A DNA stretch of 64,000 nt from Profundibacter amoris (GCF_003544895.1 NZ_CP032125.1:696001-760000), one strand, 5' to 3'. Counted from the first letter of the stretch, positions 1 through 8,371 are shown. Notes: generated from the letters alone by a model not told the origin. Made by a program: numbers and translations.

Positions 1-762
1 TTTAAACGAGTCGGGCTGCCGGGTAAATCAGGCGGGGGCCGTATAAAGGTCCAGATCGATCCTGTGGCACAACGCGAGGCCTTGCGTGTGACCAAGCATA
101 CAGAACCCGAGGAAACAAAAGCCCCTGATGCAGTGCCGGATACACCCACGGTATTATCAGGGCTTGATTGGTATTGGATCGGCGTTTCCCCAAAACTGGA
201 AGATTCCAGCCCCGGGCGATTGGATATCGCGGTTTCTTATCTGGACAAAGGGCCCGAGGGGAAAACCGTTCCCGCACCGCGTTTGCAAAAAATGCAGGAT
301 ATCGCCGAAAAATACGGTGTCGATATTCTGAAGGCCACAATCGGCACAGATGTTTCCCCTGCACTGGTGTTGGCTGTGATCGGTATTGAATCGGCGGGCA
401 ATCGCAATGCCGTCAGTTCGGCGGGCGCGTCGGGTCTGATGCAATTGATGCCCGATACGGCCAAACGCTTTGGTGTCGAAGATGCGACGATTGCCGAACA
501 GAATATCAAAGGCGGCGTTGCCTATCTGGATTGGCTGATGAAAAAGTTCAATCGTGACCCGGTACTGGTTCTGGCCGGTTATAACGCGGGCGAGGGGGCT
601 GTGATCAAAAACGGGGGCGTTCCACCCTATGCGGAAACGCGCGCCTATGTCCCCAAAGTGCTGGCCGCATGGAAAGTGGCGCGCGGCCTGTGTATAACGC
701 CGCCGGAACTGGTGACCGACGGCTGTGTCTTTGCCGTTAGGGGGCTTGCATCCAATGACTGA
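1..762 (+). CDS. Lytic murein transglycosylase, SLT family (5' end outside window)
   Basis: Cleaves the glycan backbone of peptidoglycan in the periplasm. The reading frame is open from the first base, so the true start, and probably a signal peptide, lie upstream; an internal GTG at 64 is only a fallback start. A goose-type/Slt70 fold is shown by the IGIES motif, whose Glu (codon 388-390) is the expected catalytic residue, then GLMQLMP and AGYNAGEGAV. The C-terminus has two Cys that could form a disulfide. The stop overlaps the start of the next gene by 8 bases, so it is probably co-transcribed with the polyprenyl transferase gene. This suggests, but does not prove, an envelope role for the cluster. 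Confidence 0.85.
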   Translation, partial: FKRVGLPGKSGGGRIKVQIDPVAQREALRVTKHTEPEETKAPDAVPDTPTVLSGLDWYWIGVSPKLEDSSPGRLDIAVSYLDKGPEGKTVPAPRLQKMQDIAEKYGVDILKATIGTDVSPALVLAVIGIESAGNRNAVSSAGASGLMQLMPDTAKRFGVEDATIAEQNIKGGVAYLDWLMKKFNRDPVLVLAGYNAGEGAVIKNGGVPPYAETRAYVPKVLAAWKVARGLCITPPELVTDGCVFAVRGLASND

Positions 763-2191
763 CAACAAACCGCTGGTGCTGGATGTCGATGGCACCTTCC
801 TGAACACCGACATGTTGTTCGAGAATTTCTGGGCCGGCCTGGGCCAAGCGCCAATCGCGACCCTGAAAATCTGTGCCACGCATTTTCGCTCGCCGGCCCG
901 CCTGAAACAGGAACTGGCCGCGCTGGTGACAATGCGCACCGATTTGTTGCCGGTTAATCCGCAGATCAAAGCCGTTGCCGAAGAAACGCTGTCGTCAGGG
1001 CGCGAGGTGGTGCTGGCCTCGGCTTCTGATCAGGTGCTGGTCGAACAATTGGCCAAGGACCACGGGTTAAGCCCGCGCAGCTTTGCTTCGGACGGGCGCA
1101 CGAACCTGAAAGGCGACGCCAAGGCCGATGCGCTGGTGCAGGCCTATGGCGAAGGCGGCTTCCATTATGCCGGCGATAATAAGGTGGACCGCGCCATCTG
1201 GCAGCATGCCGATGGTGTTCTGATTGTCGGAAACCACCCCAAACTGGCCTCGGAAATGACCGCAGCAGGGAAACAGGTTGCCGAATATCCCGCAGGCTGG
1301 AAGGCCCGCGATCTGATCCGCGCCTTGCGGCCGCACCAATGGGTGAAAAACGTCCTGCTGTTCCTGCCGGTTCTGGCGGCCCATAATTTCACCCCGTCGG
1401 TGATGCTGATGGTGCTGCTGGGGATGGTCGCATTTTCGGCGGCCGCGTCTTCCATATACATAGTGAATGACCTGCTGGATCTCGAGGCCGACCGCCTGCA
1501 TGTCAAAAAACGCCACCGCCCCTTTGCGGCGGGTAAGGTTCCGATACGTGTTGGTATGATCACAAGCATTGGGTTGGCACTGTTGGCGCTAGGGATCGGT
1601 GTCTACCTTGGCTGGGCTTTTCTGCTGGTTGTTATACTGTATATGGCGCTGTCGCTGGCCTATTCCCTGCGCCTGAAACGGATGCGCTGGGTGGATATCG
1701 CGACACTGGCCAGCCTTTATACCCTGCGCGTGGTGGCCGGTGCGGCGGCCAGCGGCGTTGTTGCCTCGGGCTTTATGCTGGTCTTTATCTTTCCGGTGTT
1801 CATCACGCTGGGCTGTGTGAAGCGCCTGACCGAACTGACCCTTGCCACCTCGGACGAACGTCTGCCCGGGCGAGGGTATGGTCGCAAGGACCGCGAAGAT
1901 TTGCTGAATGTCGGCGGTCTGGGCGTGGCTGGTGCGTTGGTGATTTTCTTCCTTTACAGTTTCAGCGAACAGGCCACGATGCTTTATCCCACCCGCTGGC
2001 TGCTGTGGGTCGGGTTGCTTCCGCTTGCATGGTGGCTGATCCGGATGCTGCGGCTGGGCTATCTGGGTAAACAGGATTACGACCCGATCGTTTTCGCCAT
2101 GACCGACAAACGCGGTATCGGCATCCTGCTGATCCTGCTGTCGCTGATGTTCTATTCGGCAGGCCTGTGGCAGCAATGGCTCGGGTTTTGA
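755..2191 (+). CDS. HAD phosphatase-UbiA prenyltransferase fusion, DPPR-synthase-like
   Basis: Residues 1-190 are a HAD hydrolase-like domain with the nucleophile motif DVDGT (10-14), a later ASAS motif and GDNKVD near 140. Residues 195-478 are a UbiA-type polytopic prenyltransferase with LRPHQWVKN and the Asp-rich NDLLDLEAD (238-246). LRPHQWVKN and the NDxxDxEAD-x-RPxAAG arrangement resemble mycobacterial Rv3806c, which transfers 5-phosphoribose from PRPP to decaprenyl phosphate. The fused HAD domain could then remove the 5-phosphate, which is inference. The ATG overlaps the preceding stop. DprE1/DprE2-like genes nearby support this role over ubiquinone or heme synthesis. Azorhizobium noeC, used for Nod-factor arabinosylation, belongs to the same family. 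Confidence 0.82.
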   Translation: MTDNKPLVLDVDGTFLNTDMLFENFWAGLGQAPIATLKICATHFRSPARLKQELAALVTMRTDLLPVNPQIKAVAEETLSSGREVVLASASDQVLVEQLAKDHGLSPRSFASDGRTNLKGDAKADALVQAYGEGGFHYAGDNKVDRAIWQHADGVLIVGNHPKLASEMTAAGKQVAEYPAGWKARDLIRALRPHQWVKNVLLFLPVLAAHNFTPSVMLMVLLGMVAFSAAASSIYIVNDLLDLEADRLHVKKRHRPFAAGKVPIRVGMITSIGLALLALGIGVYLGWAFLLVVILYMALSLAYSLRLKRMRWVDIATLASLYTLRVVAGAAASGVVASGFMLVFIFPVFITLGCVKRLTELTLATSDERLPGRGYGRKDREDLLNVGGLGVAGALVIFFLYSFSEQATMLYPTRWLLWVGLLPLAWWLIRMLRLGYLGKQDYDPIVFAMTDKRGIGILLILLSLMFYSAGLWQQWLGF

Positions 2192-3399
2192 GCGACAAGG
2201 CGAAATCCCCGCTTGCCGGCATCCGCGTGCTGGATGCCTCGACCTTCATCGCCGGCCCCTCCTGCGCCGCTCTGCTGGGGGAATTCGGGGCCGAGGTGAT
2301 TAAGGTCGAACACCCCGTTGGCGGCGATCCTCTGCGCAGGCTGGGCACCGATAGCGGCTCTGATGGTCGTTCGCTGCTGTGGTTGAATGAGGGGCGCAAT
2401 AAACGATCCGTCACCCTGAACCTGAAATCCGAGCGCGGGGCGGCGATGTTCCGTGATCTGGCGGCAAAATCGGATGTGGTGATCGAAAATTTCCGCCCCG
2501 GCACCTTTGATAAATGGGGTCTGTCGTTTGAAACCTTGCGCGCGGCGAACAAGGGTTTGATCATGCTGAAAGTGTCGGGATACGGGCAGGATGGCCCTTA
2601 CCGCGACCTGCCCGGCTTTGCCCGCATTGCGCATGCAATGTCTGGCCTCAGCCACCTGACCGGCGAGGTGGACGGCCCGCCGCTGACCCCCGGCTCAACC
2701 TCTTTGGCCGATTACATGTCCGGGCTATACGGGGTGATCGGCATTCTGATGGCGCTGCGGGCGCGCGATGAATCGGGGCAGGGGCAGATGATTGATGTCG
2801 CCCTATATGAATCCGTGTTCCGCGCACTGGACGAAATCGCACCGGCACATGCGCTGACCGGTAAGGTGCGCGGGCGGCAGGGCATCCACACGGTTAACGC
2901 CTGCCCGCATGGGCATTTCCAGTGCAGCGACGGGAAATGGGTGGCGATTGCCTGCACCAATGACAAAATGTTTGTGCGGTTTTGCGCGGTGATGGCGCGT
3001 CCTGATCTGGCCACGCCGGACAAATACGCCACTGTGCAGGCCCGCATTGATGACGAGGTAACAGTCAATCGCATCGTGCAGGACTGGACCAATGCCCATA
3101 CCCAAGCCGAGGTGCAGCAGGCGTGTAACGCGGGCGAAGTGCCCTGCGGCGCGGTTCTGTCGATCGAGGATATTGCCAATGATCCGCAATACGCTGCCCG
3201 CAAAACCCTGACCGATATGATGGTCGAAGGGGTGGGCACCCTGCCTTTCCCCTCTCCTTTGCCGCGCCTGTCGGAAACCCCCGGCAAGCTGGAAACGCTT
3301 GGCCCGAAGATGGGCGAAGGCAATGCCGAGATATATGGCAACCTGCTGGGGTTGTCCAAAGATGATCTGGAAATGTTACAAAACAAAGGCGTAATCTAA
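2188..3399 (+). CDS. CaiB/BaiF family CoA-transferase (family III)
   Basis: Family III CoA-transferases move CoA between carboxylic acids through an aspartyl-CoA thioester. The N-terminal LAGIRVLDAS and GAEVIKVEHP motifs, NKRSVTLNLKSERG, and GQMIDVALYE around residue 203, whose Asp matches the catalytic Asp of formyl-CoA transferase, are all visible. The length of about 403 residues is normal. The start chosen is a TTG inside a TTGA overlap with the upstream stop, giving MSDKAKS; an ATG 12 bases earlier and a GTG at 2167 are alternatives. The substrate cannot be told from sequence. It is coupled to the UbiA fusion gene, but nothing in known arabinan biology requires it, so it may be an unrelated passenger. 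Confidence 0.85.
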   Translation: MSDKAKSPLAGIRVLDASTFIAGPSCAALLGEFGAEVIKVEHPVGGDPLRRLGTDSGSDGRSLLWLNEGRNKRSVTLNLKSERGAAMFRDLAAKSDVVIENFRPGTFDKWGLSFETLRAANKGLIMLKVSGYGQDGPYRDLPGFARIAHAMSGLSHLTGEVDGPPLTPGSTSLADYMSGLYGVIGILMALRARDESGQGQMIDVALYESVFRALDEIAPAHALTGKVRGRQGIHTVNACPHGHFQCSDGKWVAIACTNDKMFVRFCAVMARPDLATPDKYATVQARIDDEVTVNRIVQDWTNAHTQAEVQQACNAGEVPCGAVLSIEDIANDPQYAARKTLTDMMVEGVGTLPFPSPLPRLSETPGKLETLGPKMGEGNAEIYGNLLGLSKDDLEMLQNKGVI

Positions 3400-3438
3400 C
3401 CCCACCTTTGTTCCGTGGGCTTTCGCCCGTTTTCGCCT

Positions 3439-3461
3439 GAAACGCTCCCCCGGAGCGTTTC
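3439..3461. terminator. Stem-loop between convergent genes
   Basis: A perfect 10-bp stem (GAAACGCTCC / GGAGCGTTTC) with a 3-nt CCC spacer sits between the 3' ends of the CoA-transferase and dprE2-like genes. The flanks are only partly T/A-rich, so it may act as a weak bidirectional terminator or only as an mRNA 3'-end stabiliser. Confidence 0.5.
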
Positions 3462-3476
3462 TAGAACGGCTCAAAC

Positions 3477-3491
3477 TCCCCGCCGGAGGCA
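3477..3491. repeat. Core of an interspersed intergenic repeat
   Basis: The 15-mer TCCCCGCCGGAGGCA recurs near gene ends at 12161 and, inverted, at 12189 and 60721. A diverged copy lies within 49634-49715. Here it lies just past the stop of the dprE2-like gene. It appears to be a fragment of the larger repeat described at 49634 and 60673. Confidence 0.5.
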
Positions 3492-3508
3492 TAGAATCTC
3501 TTTGGTGC

Positions 3509-4246
3509 CTAGATCGACATCTTCTTGAAGATGAATTCAGGAATCGACCGGATAATCAGCATGATATAGCGCCAGAAAAACGGCGTGTAGATCACGTTGC
3601 GCTTTTTATCCACGGCCTTCAGAATATCCGCGGCCACCTTTTCGGGTGTGGCCACCAGAAACATCCCCTCGATGCCCCATGTCATGCCGGTATCGACAAA
3701 TCCGGGTTTTACCGTCACCACATGGCCACCGGCCCGTGTCAAACGGTTGCGCAGACCCGACAGATAGGTCGCAAAGCCCGCCTTGGCCGCGCCATAAACA
3801 TAGTTACCGATCCGCCCGCGATCCCCCGCGACCGACCCCACGCCGACCACGCAGCCACCGCCGCGCGCTTCCATTTCGGGTGCGATCCCTTGCAGGAATT
3901 CGGCAGGGCCGGTGAAACTGTCCTTCACCACCCCCTCGATCAGGGAGGGGTCAGCATCGATATCCTCTTGCGGCGGCATCGAGCCGACGAAAACGGCGAC
4001 ATTGATCATCCCGTCCTCGCGAAGCGCCCGTTTATAGATCGGCGCGAAACTCTCGCGTTTGCGGGCATCAAACTTTATCGCCTCGGCCACAGCCGCGCCG
4101 CGCTGGGCGCAATCGGCAGCACTGCGTTTCAGATCGTCCATGTCACGACCGGCCAGCAACACCCCGTCGCCCCGCTCTGCCACGGCCCGGGCAAAGGCTT
4201 TGGCCATTGATGATGTGGCCCCCAATATGATCCAGGTCTCGCTCAT
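3509..4246 (-). CDS. DprE2-like decaprenylphosphoryl-keto-ribose reductase (SDR)
   Basis: A short-chain dehydrogenase of 245 residues. It has the nucleotide-binding GATSS (9-13), Ser138 in GVGSVAG and the catalytic YGAAK (Tyr151, Lys155). GSVAGDRGRIGNYVYGAAKAG and the C-terminal WRYIMLIIRSIPEFIFKK closely follow mycobacterial DprE2, including its unusual C-terminal hydrophobic tail. DprE2 reduces the 2'-keto intermediate made by DprE1 to polyprenyl-phospho-arabinofuranose with NADH. It overlaps the DprE1-like gene by 4 bases (ATGA), as expected for partner enzymes. The polyprenyl chain and final sugar acceptor are unknown. Confidence 0.82.
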   Translation of the reverse strand: MSETWIILGATSSMAKAFARAVAERGDGVLLAGRDMDDLKRSAADCAQRGAAVAEAIKFDARKRESFAPIYKRALREDGMINVAVFVGSMPPQEDIDADPSLIEGVVKDSFTGPAEFLQGIAPEMEARGGGCVVGVGSVAGDRGRIGNYVYGAAKAGFATYLSGLRNRLTRAGGHVVTVKPGFVDTGMTWGIEGMFLVATPEKVAADILKAVDKKRNVIYTPFFWRYIMLIIRSIPEFIFKKMSI

Positions 4247-5556
4247 GATTTGCTCCTCAGATCCAGTCGGCGGATAATGTCGGTGATGTAATGCCCGTCA
4301 GGATCGGCTTTTTGTACCTCGGCCTGATAATCGGCAAATTCGGGATACATCGGTTTTACCTGTGGGCCTGTGGCGACGGAATCCTTGGCCAGATAAATCC
4401 GCCCGCCTGCCGCTTCGGTCATGTCGATCAGCGACTGGATCAGATCCTTGGCCCCTGTGCGGTTCGGGAAATCGACCGCCAGCGTGTAGCCTTCCATCGG
4501 AAAGGACATATAACCGCCGCGCCCCTCGCCCATGCGTTTGAGCACCGCCAGAGGCGAAGCAAGGCCGGAATTGGCAATCCTTTCCAGCATCTCGCGCAGG
4601 GCGTCGGCCTGTGCAATCGGCACCACGCACTGGAACTGGTGAAAGCCGCGTTTGCCATAAAGGCGGTTCCAATCGTGGATCGCATCCAGCGGAAAAAAGA
4701 AATCGGAGATCGGCTTCACAGTGGTGCGCCCCGATTTGGGCACGCGGCTGTAGTAAAGTTTATTGAACAGCCGCACCACAGGTTTGGACAGCGCAAACCC
4801 CGGCGCATTGAACGGTACCGAGCGCGATTTCTTCGGCTTTGGCACCAGCCCGGCGCCGGTTTCGCCCTCTTCCAGAATACCGCGCCCCAGATCGTCGCCC
4901 TTGGCCGTGGCGTCGATCCAGCCGACGGTATAGGTGGCCTTGGAGCCATCAAGCGCGGCCAGAAATTCATCCCATCCCTCGATCCGGCGTTCGGTCACCA
5001 TCATCACATCGCCCTTGCAGGGGATCATCTGCAATTTGGCACTGGCGATCACACCGGTCTGGCCCAACCCGCCAACGGTGGCTTTGAGCAGGCCCGCGCT
5101 GCGTTTGGGGCTGATCACCTGTTTTTTGTCGCCGTTCAACAGGGTCAGGCTGATCACATGCTGGCCGAAACTGCCGATGCCGTGGTGGTTTTTGCCATGT
5201 ACATCATTGGCAATACAGCCCGCCACCGTGGCAAAGCCCGTTCCGGGCATCACGGCAGGTAGCCATCCTTGTGGCGCAAACAGGCGGGCGAGTTCGCCGA
5301 TCTGGCAGCCGCCTTCCACCTCGATCACACCGGTTTTTGCGTCAAATGACAAAACCCGATCCATCCGCGTCATATCAATCGCGTGGCCACCGTCGTTCAG
5401 GCAGGTATCGCCGTAAGAGCGGCACATGCCGATTGCGGGTGATGGTTCTTCGGCGATCAATGCCTCAAGCGTCGATTCACGTTCGGGTCGGGCCAGTTGC
5501 CCCGTTGCCCTGTGAACCCGGCCCCAGCCGGTATAATCAGCGGTTTTCCAGCGCAT
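4243..5556 (-). CDS. DprE1-like decaprenylphosphoryl-beta-D-ribofuranose 2-oxidase
   Basis: An FAD-linked oxidase of the VAO/PCMH type, 437 residues. The N-terminal half carries the FAD region (RSYGDTCLNDGG; NDVHGKNHHGIGSFGQH near 117-133). The C-terminal half carries FPMEGYTLAVDFP and YLAKDS. The latter two match the mycobacterial DprE1 blocks around Cys387 and Lys418. Here these positions are Ala360 and Lys391, with the same 31-residue spacing. The reaction is oxidation of the ribose 2'-OH of polyprenyl-phosphoribose. It lies between the flippase-like gene (20-base overlap) and the dprE2-like gene (4-base overlap). Alditol oxidase is an alternative family, but the partner genes argue for DprE1. 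Confidence 0.83.
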   Translation of the reverse strand: MRWKTADYTGWGRVHRATGQLARPERESTLEALIAEEPSPAIGMCRSYGDTCLNDGGHAIDMTRMDRVLSFDAKTGVIEVEGGCQIGELARLFAPQGWLPAVMPGTGFATVAGCIANDVHGKNHHGIGSFGQHVISLTLLNGDKKQVISPKRSAGLLKATVGGLGQTGVIASAKLQMIPCKGDVMMVTERRIEGWDEFLAALDGSKATYTVGWIDATAKGDDLGRGILEEGETGAGLVPKPKKSRSVPFNAPGFALSKPVVRLFNKLYYSRVPKSGRTTVKPISDFFFPLDAIHDWNRLYGKRGFHQFQCVVPIAQADALREMLERIANSGLASPLAVLKRMGEGRGGYMSFPMEGYTLAVDFPNRTGAKDLIQSLIDMTEAAGGRIYLAKDSVATGPQVKPMYPEFADYQAEVQKADPDGHYITDIIRRLDLRSKS

Positions 5557-6550
5557 GTTGTGTCCTTACAGAAATACGTTCGGCAAACGGAAAGATGATC
5601 AGCCCGATGCCGATGGCGAACCACAGGGTTGTGATCCGGATGATTGCGGTGGCGGGCAGGCTGATTTCCAGCGGCACGCCTTCCATATGTAACAGGGCGA
5701 CCATCGCCGCCTCGGCCCCGCCAACCCCGCCGGGTGAACCCGTGGCCCCACCGGCAAGTGTGGCAAAGACGAAAATGCCAACGGCCGACCACAGGCCGAC
5801 ATCGGCCCCCAGCCAACCCAGCAGCAGATAAAAGGAATAGCCCTCGGCCAGCCATCCGGCCAGTCCAAGCGCCAGTGCGGCCAGCATCACGGGGGCGTTT
5901 GAAAACTGTTTCAGGGAACGGGCGGCCATGCGCACGCGGCCGAACAGGCGTGGCCAGCGGCCCGTTGCCTTGTACATGTAAGTCACCAGACGGGTCAGCA
6001 GGGCGGGGCGCGTGGCGATGATGGCGACGATGATCGACACCACCACGACCGGCACCGCACCGGCGATCCCGCGGGTGGACATCGACAGCGCTACGCCCAG
6101 AATAACCGCTATCGCCGCCAGGTCCGAGGCCCGGTCCATCAGCACCAATGGGGCCGTGCGTTCCACCGCCCAGCCGGTTTCGCGTTTCAGCCAGCGCATT
6201 CGCACCAGTTCTCCCACGCGGCCGGGGGTGACGCTCATGGCGAACCCGCCCAGAAAATGGCGCATGTCCTGCAACAATCCGGTGGGCAGACCCAAGCGGC
6301 GGGCGAACATATGCCAGCGCAACCCGCGCAGCAGATAGTTGACCAGCGACAGGCCGAACAGAACCGCGACATAGGAAAGTGATAGCTTGGCCAGTTGCGC
6401 GCGGGTTTCTTCCCAACCCGTCGCGGCGGCCATACCGAACAGCCCCACAAGCATCAGCGCGAACAACCCGCCCAGAATCAGCACATCCTTCCAGCGCCGC
6501 GCGGGGCGGGGCAAGGGGGCAGGTTCGGGGGCTGTGCGTGTCATATCCAT
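5537..6550 (-). CDS. Flippase-like membrane protein (lysylphosphatidylglycerol synthase TM family)
   Basis: An integral membrane protein of about 337 residues with a Pro-rich cytosolic N-terminus and around eight hydrophobic segments. GGATGSPGGVGGAEAAMVALL near the C-terminus is typical of the UPF0104 / LPG-synthase transmembrane family (AglD-like), several members of which accompany polyprenyl-linked sugar pathways. The ATG giving MDMTRTAP was preferred over an upstream GTG/ATG extension because the added residues have no conserved look. As first gene of the operon with DprE1- and DprE2-like enzymes, it could translocate the lipid-linked arabinose. This is inference: in mycobacteria a GtrA-type protein has been proposed instead. 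Confidence 0.7.
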   Translation of the reverse strand: MDMTRTAPEPAPLPRPARRWKDVLILGGLFALMLVGLFGMAAATGWEETRAQLAKLSLSYVAVLFGLSLVNYLLRGLRWHMFARRLGLPTGLLQDMRHFLGGFAMSVTPGRVGELVRMRWLKRETGWAVERTAPLVLMDRASDLAAIAVILGVALSMSTRGIAGAVPVVVVSIIVAIIATRPALLTRLVTYMYKATGRWPRLFGRVRMAARSLKQFSNAPVMLAALALGLAGWLAEGYSFYLLLGWLGADVGLWSAVGIFVFATLAGGATGSPGGVGGAEAAMVALLHMEGVPLEISLPATAIIRITTLWFAIGIGLIIFPFAERISVRTQHALENR

Positions 6551-6652
6551 TAACCGCGATCTAGGCTTTAATTGGGGCGAGAATATGAAGCTGTTTCGCA
6601 AAAGGGAACAATGCTGTGGCGGTTTTGTGATAAAGTGACCCCGAAAGCGCGA

Positions 6653-6679
6653 AAAGCCCCGCAAATGCTGCGGGGCTTT
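6653..6679 (-). terminator. Terminator hairpin after the CoA-transferase operon
   Basis: An 11-bp perfect stem AAAGCCCCGCA / TGCGGGGCTTT with a 5-nt loop lies 22 bases past the stop of the subunit B gene. On the minus strand the stem ends in CTTTT, consistent with factor-independent termination. Confidence 0.7.
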
Positions 6680-6701
6680 GGTTTTTCAGGCAAAATTTGG
6701 C

Positions 6702-7328
6702 TTAGACCAGCGTTGCCTCGGTCGCGGTTTCGATCTGGCCCTGCGTGACATCAGGGGCCAGCTCGACCACCTTCAACCCGCCTTCGACCACATCCAGCAC
6801 GCCCAGATTGGTGATGATCCGGTCCACCACGCCCTTGCCGGTCAGGGGAAGGGTGCATTCCTTTAGCAATTTGCTGACACCGTGTTTGTTGGTGTGGTCC
6901 ATCACCACCACCACACGGCCAACGCCCGCCACCAGATCCATCGCGCCGCCCATACCTTTGACCAGCTTGCCGGGGATCATCCAGTTGGCCAGATCACCGT
7001 TTTCGGCCACCTCCATCGCACCCAGAATCGCCATCGCGATTTTGCCACCACGGATCATGGCAAAGCTTTCGGCACTGTCGAAATAGGCGGTTTGCGGCAG
7101 CTCGGTGATGGTCTGCTTGCCGGCGTTGATCAGATCGGCGTCGATTTCATCCTCGGTAGGAAAGGGGCCCATACCCAGCATACCGTTTTCCGATTGCAGG
7201 GTGACTTCGATCCCGTCGGGAATATAGTTGGACACCAGCGTCGGGATGCCGATGCCAAGGTTCACATACCAGCCATCCTGCAGTTCCTGTGCTGCGCGGG
7301 CAGCCATTTGATTGCGGTCCCATGCCAT
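6702..7328 (-). CDS. scoB: 3-oxoacid CoA-transferase subunit B
   Basis: The beta subunit (208 residues) of a family I CoA-transferase, probably succinyl-CoA:acetoacetate. It activates acetoacetate or related 3-oxoacids for beta-oxidation or ketone body use. The family hallmark SENGMLGMG contains Glu47, the residue that forms the glutamyl-CoA intermediate. GIGIPT near residue 25 and [18 protein letters not shown] are also typical. It is last in an operon with subunit A and a small gene between them. The exact acyl acceptor cannot be read from the sequence. Confidence 0.93.
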   Translation of the reverse strand: MAWDRNQMAARAAQELQDGWYVNLGIGIPTLVSNYIPDGIEVTLQSENGMLGMGPFPTEDEIDADLINAGKQTITELPQTAYFDSAESFAMIRGGKIAMAILGAMEVAENGDLANWMIPGKLVKGMGGAMDLVAGVGRVVVVMDHTNKHGVSKLLKECTLPLTGKGVVDRIITNLGVLDVVEGGLKVVELAPDVTQGQIETATEATLV

Positions 7329-7330
7329 GT

Positions 7331-7579
7331 TCAGGTCTCCTCCCGATCATCCAGTTCAAAAACAATATCGTTGATTGCCATTTCGATCTCGCCCAGCTTG
7401 TGCATCATCATCATGGATTTTGCGGCCTCGACGACCATTGCGTTATGGGCCGATGAAACCTCGTTCGGGAAATGCGCATCAACCAGTTTGCGGGCCTCGA
7501 CAATCCATTCATAGAATTGTGACGGGATATCGTTTTTACGTTGTGTTTGCGCTTCGGTGGGTTTGTTTTCTGTGCTCAT
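7331..7579 (-). CDS. Small protein of unknown function between CoA-transferase subunit genes
   Basis: An 82-residue acidic protein, mostly predicted helical, starting [10 protein letters not shown] and containing the Met-rich [17 protein letters not shown]. It has no signal peptide or membrane segment. It sits 2 bases upstream of scoB and 9 bases downstream of scoA, so it is translated with them and is very likely a real gene. No family is recognised. A role as an accessory or assembly factor for the transferase is possible but unproven. Confidence 0.7.
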   Translation of the reverse strand: MSTENKPTEAQTQRKNDIPSQFYEWIVEARKLVDAHFPNEVSSAHNAMVVEAAKSMMMMHKLGEIEMAINDIVFELDDREET

Positions 7580-7588
7580 CCTACCCTC

Positions 7589-8284
7589 CTATGCTTGGCG
7601 AACTGTGCGTTGCTCGATGCGTTTTTCATGGTCGCCCTGAATGATGCGGTGAACATAGATGCCAGGCATATGGATCAGATCGGGGTCAAGGCTGCCTACC
7701 GGCACGATTTCCTCGACCTCGGCCACACAGACGCGGCCGCATTTGCCCGCAGGCACGTTGAAATTGCGCGCGGTTTTGCGGAAAATAAGGTTGCCGGTTT
7801 CATCCGCCTTCCATGCCTTGATGATCGACAGATCGGCCACAATCCCGCGTTCCAGAATATAGGTTTCGCCGTCGAAATCCTTGTGTTCCTTGCCCTCGGC
7901 GATCACCGTTCCAACACCGGTTTTGGTGTAAAACCCGGGGATACCGGCGCCACCGGCGCGCATCCGTTCAGCCAAAGTGCCCTGCGGATTGAATTCCAGC
8001 TCCAGCTCGCCGCTCAGATACTGGCGCATGAATTCGGCGTTTTCCCCGACGTAAGAGGACATCATTTTTTTGACCTGCTTGGTTTGTAGCAATATCCCGA
8101 TACCGAAATCGTCTACACCGGCGTTATTGGATGCAAATGTCAGATCCTTGGTGCCCGCGTCCCGAATGGCGTTCAGCAGCAATTCAGGAATGCCGCACAG
8201 GCCGAACCCGCCCGCTGCAATGAACATTCCGTCCTTTAGCAAACCATCCAGCGCGTCAGCCGCTGATGCATATATCTTTTTCAT
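7589..8284 (-). CDS. scoA: 3-oxoacid CoA-transferase subunit A
   Basis: The alpha subunit (231 residues) of the family I CoA-transferase, pairing with the subunit B encoded two genes downstream. FIAAGGFGLCGIPE (about 21-34) is the family CoA-binding signature; LTFASNNAG and the central GAGIPGFYT are also conserved. The ATG giving MKKIYAS was chosen because a G-rich stretch (CGGGGGT) lies upstream; an in-frame start 57 bases earlier would add an unconserved tail. It is the first gene of a three-gene minus-strand operon. Confidence 0.93.
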   Translation of the reverse strand: MKKIYASAADALDGLLKDGMFIAAGGFGLCGIPELLLNAIRDAGTKDLTFASNNAGVDDFGIGILLQTKQVKKMMSSYVGENAEFMRQYLSGELELEFNPQGTLAERMRAGGAGIPGFYTKTGVGTVIAEGKEHKDFDGETYILERGIVADLSIIKAWKADETGNLIFRKTARNFNVPAGKCGRVCVAEVEEIVPVGSLDPDLIHMPGIYVHRIIQGDHEKRIEQRTVRQA

Positions 8285-8371
8285 GAATGGACCCCCGAAT
8301 ATTGTGTCACTTGCAACGATGTGTGACGGGGGCTGCATCAAGAGTCAATCACCGGGCAAGTGATTTTCGCG

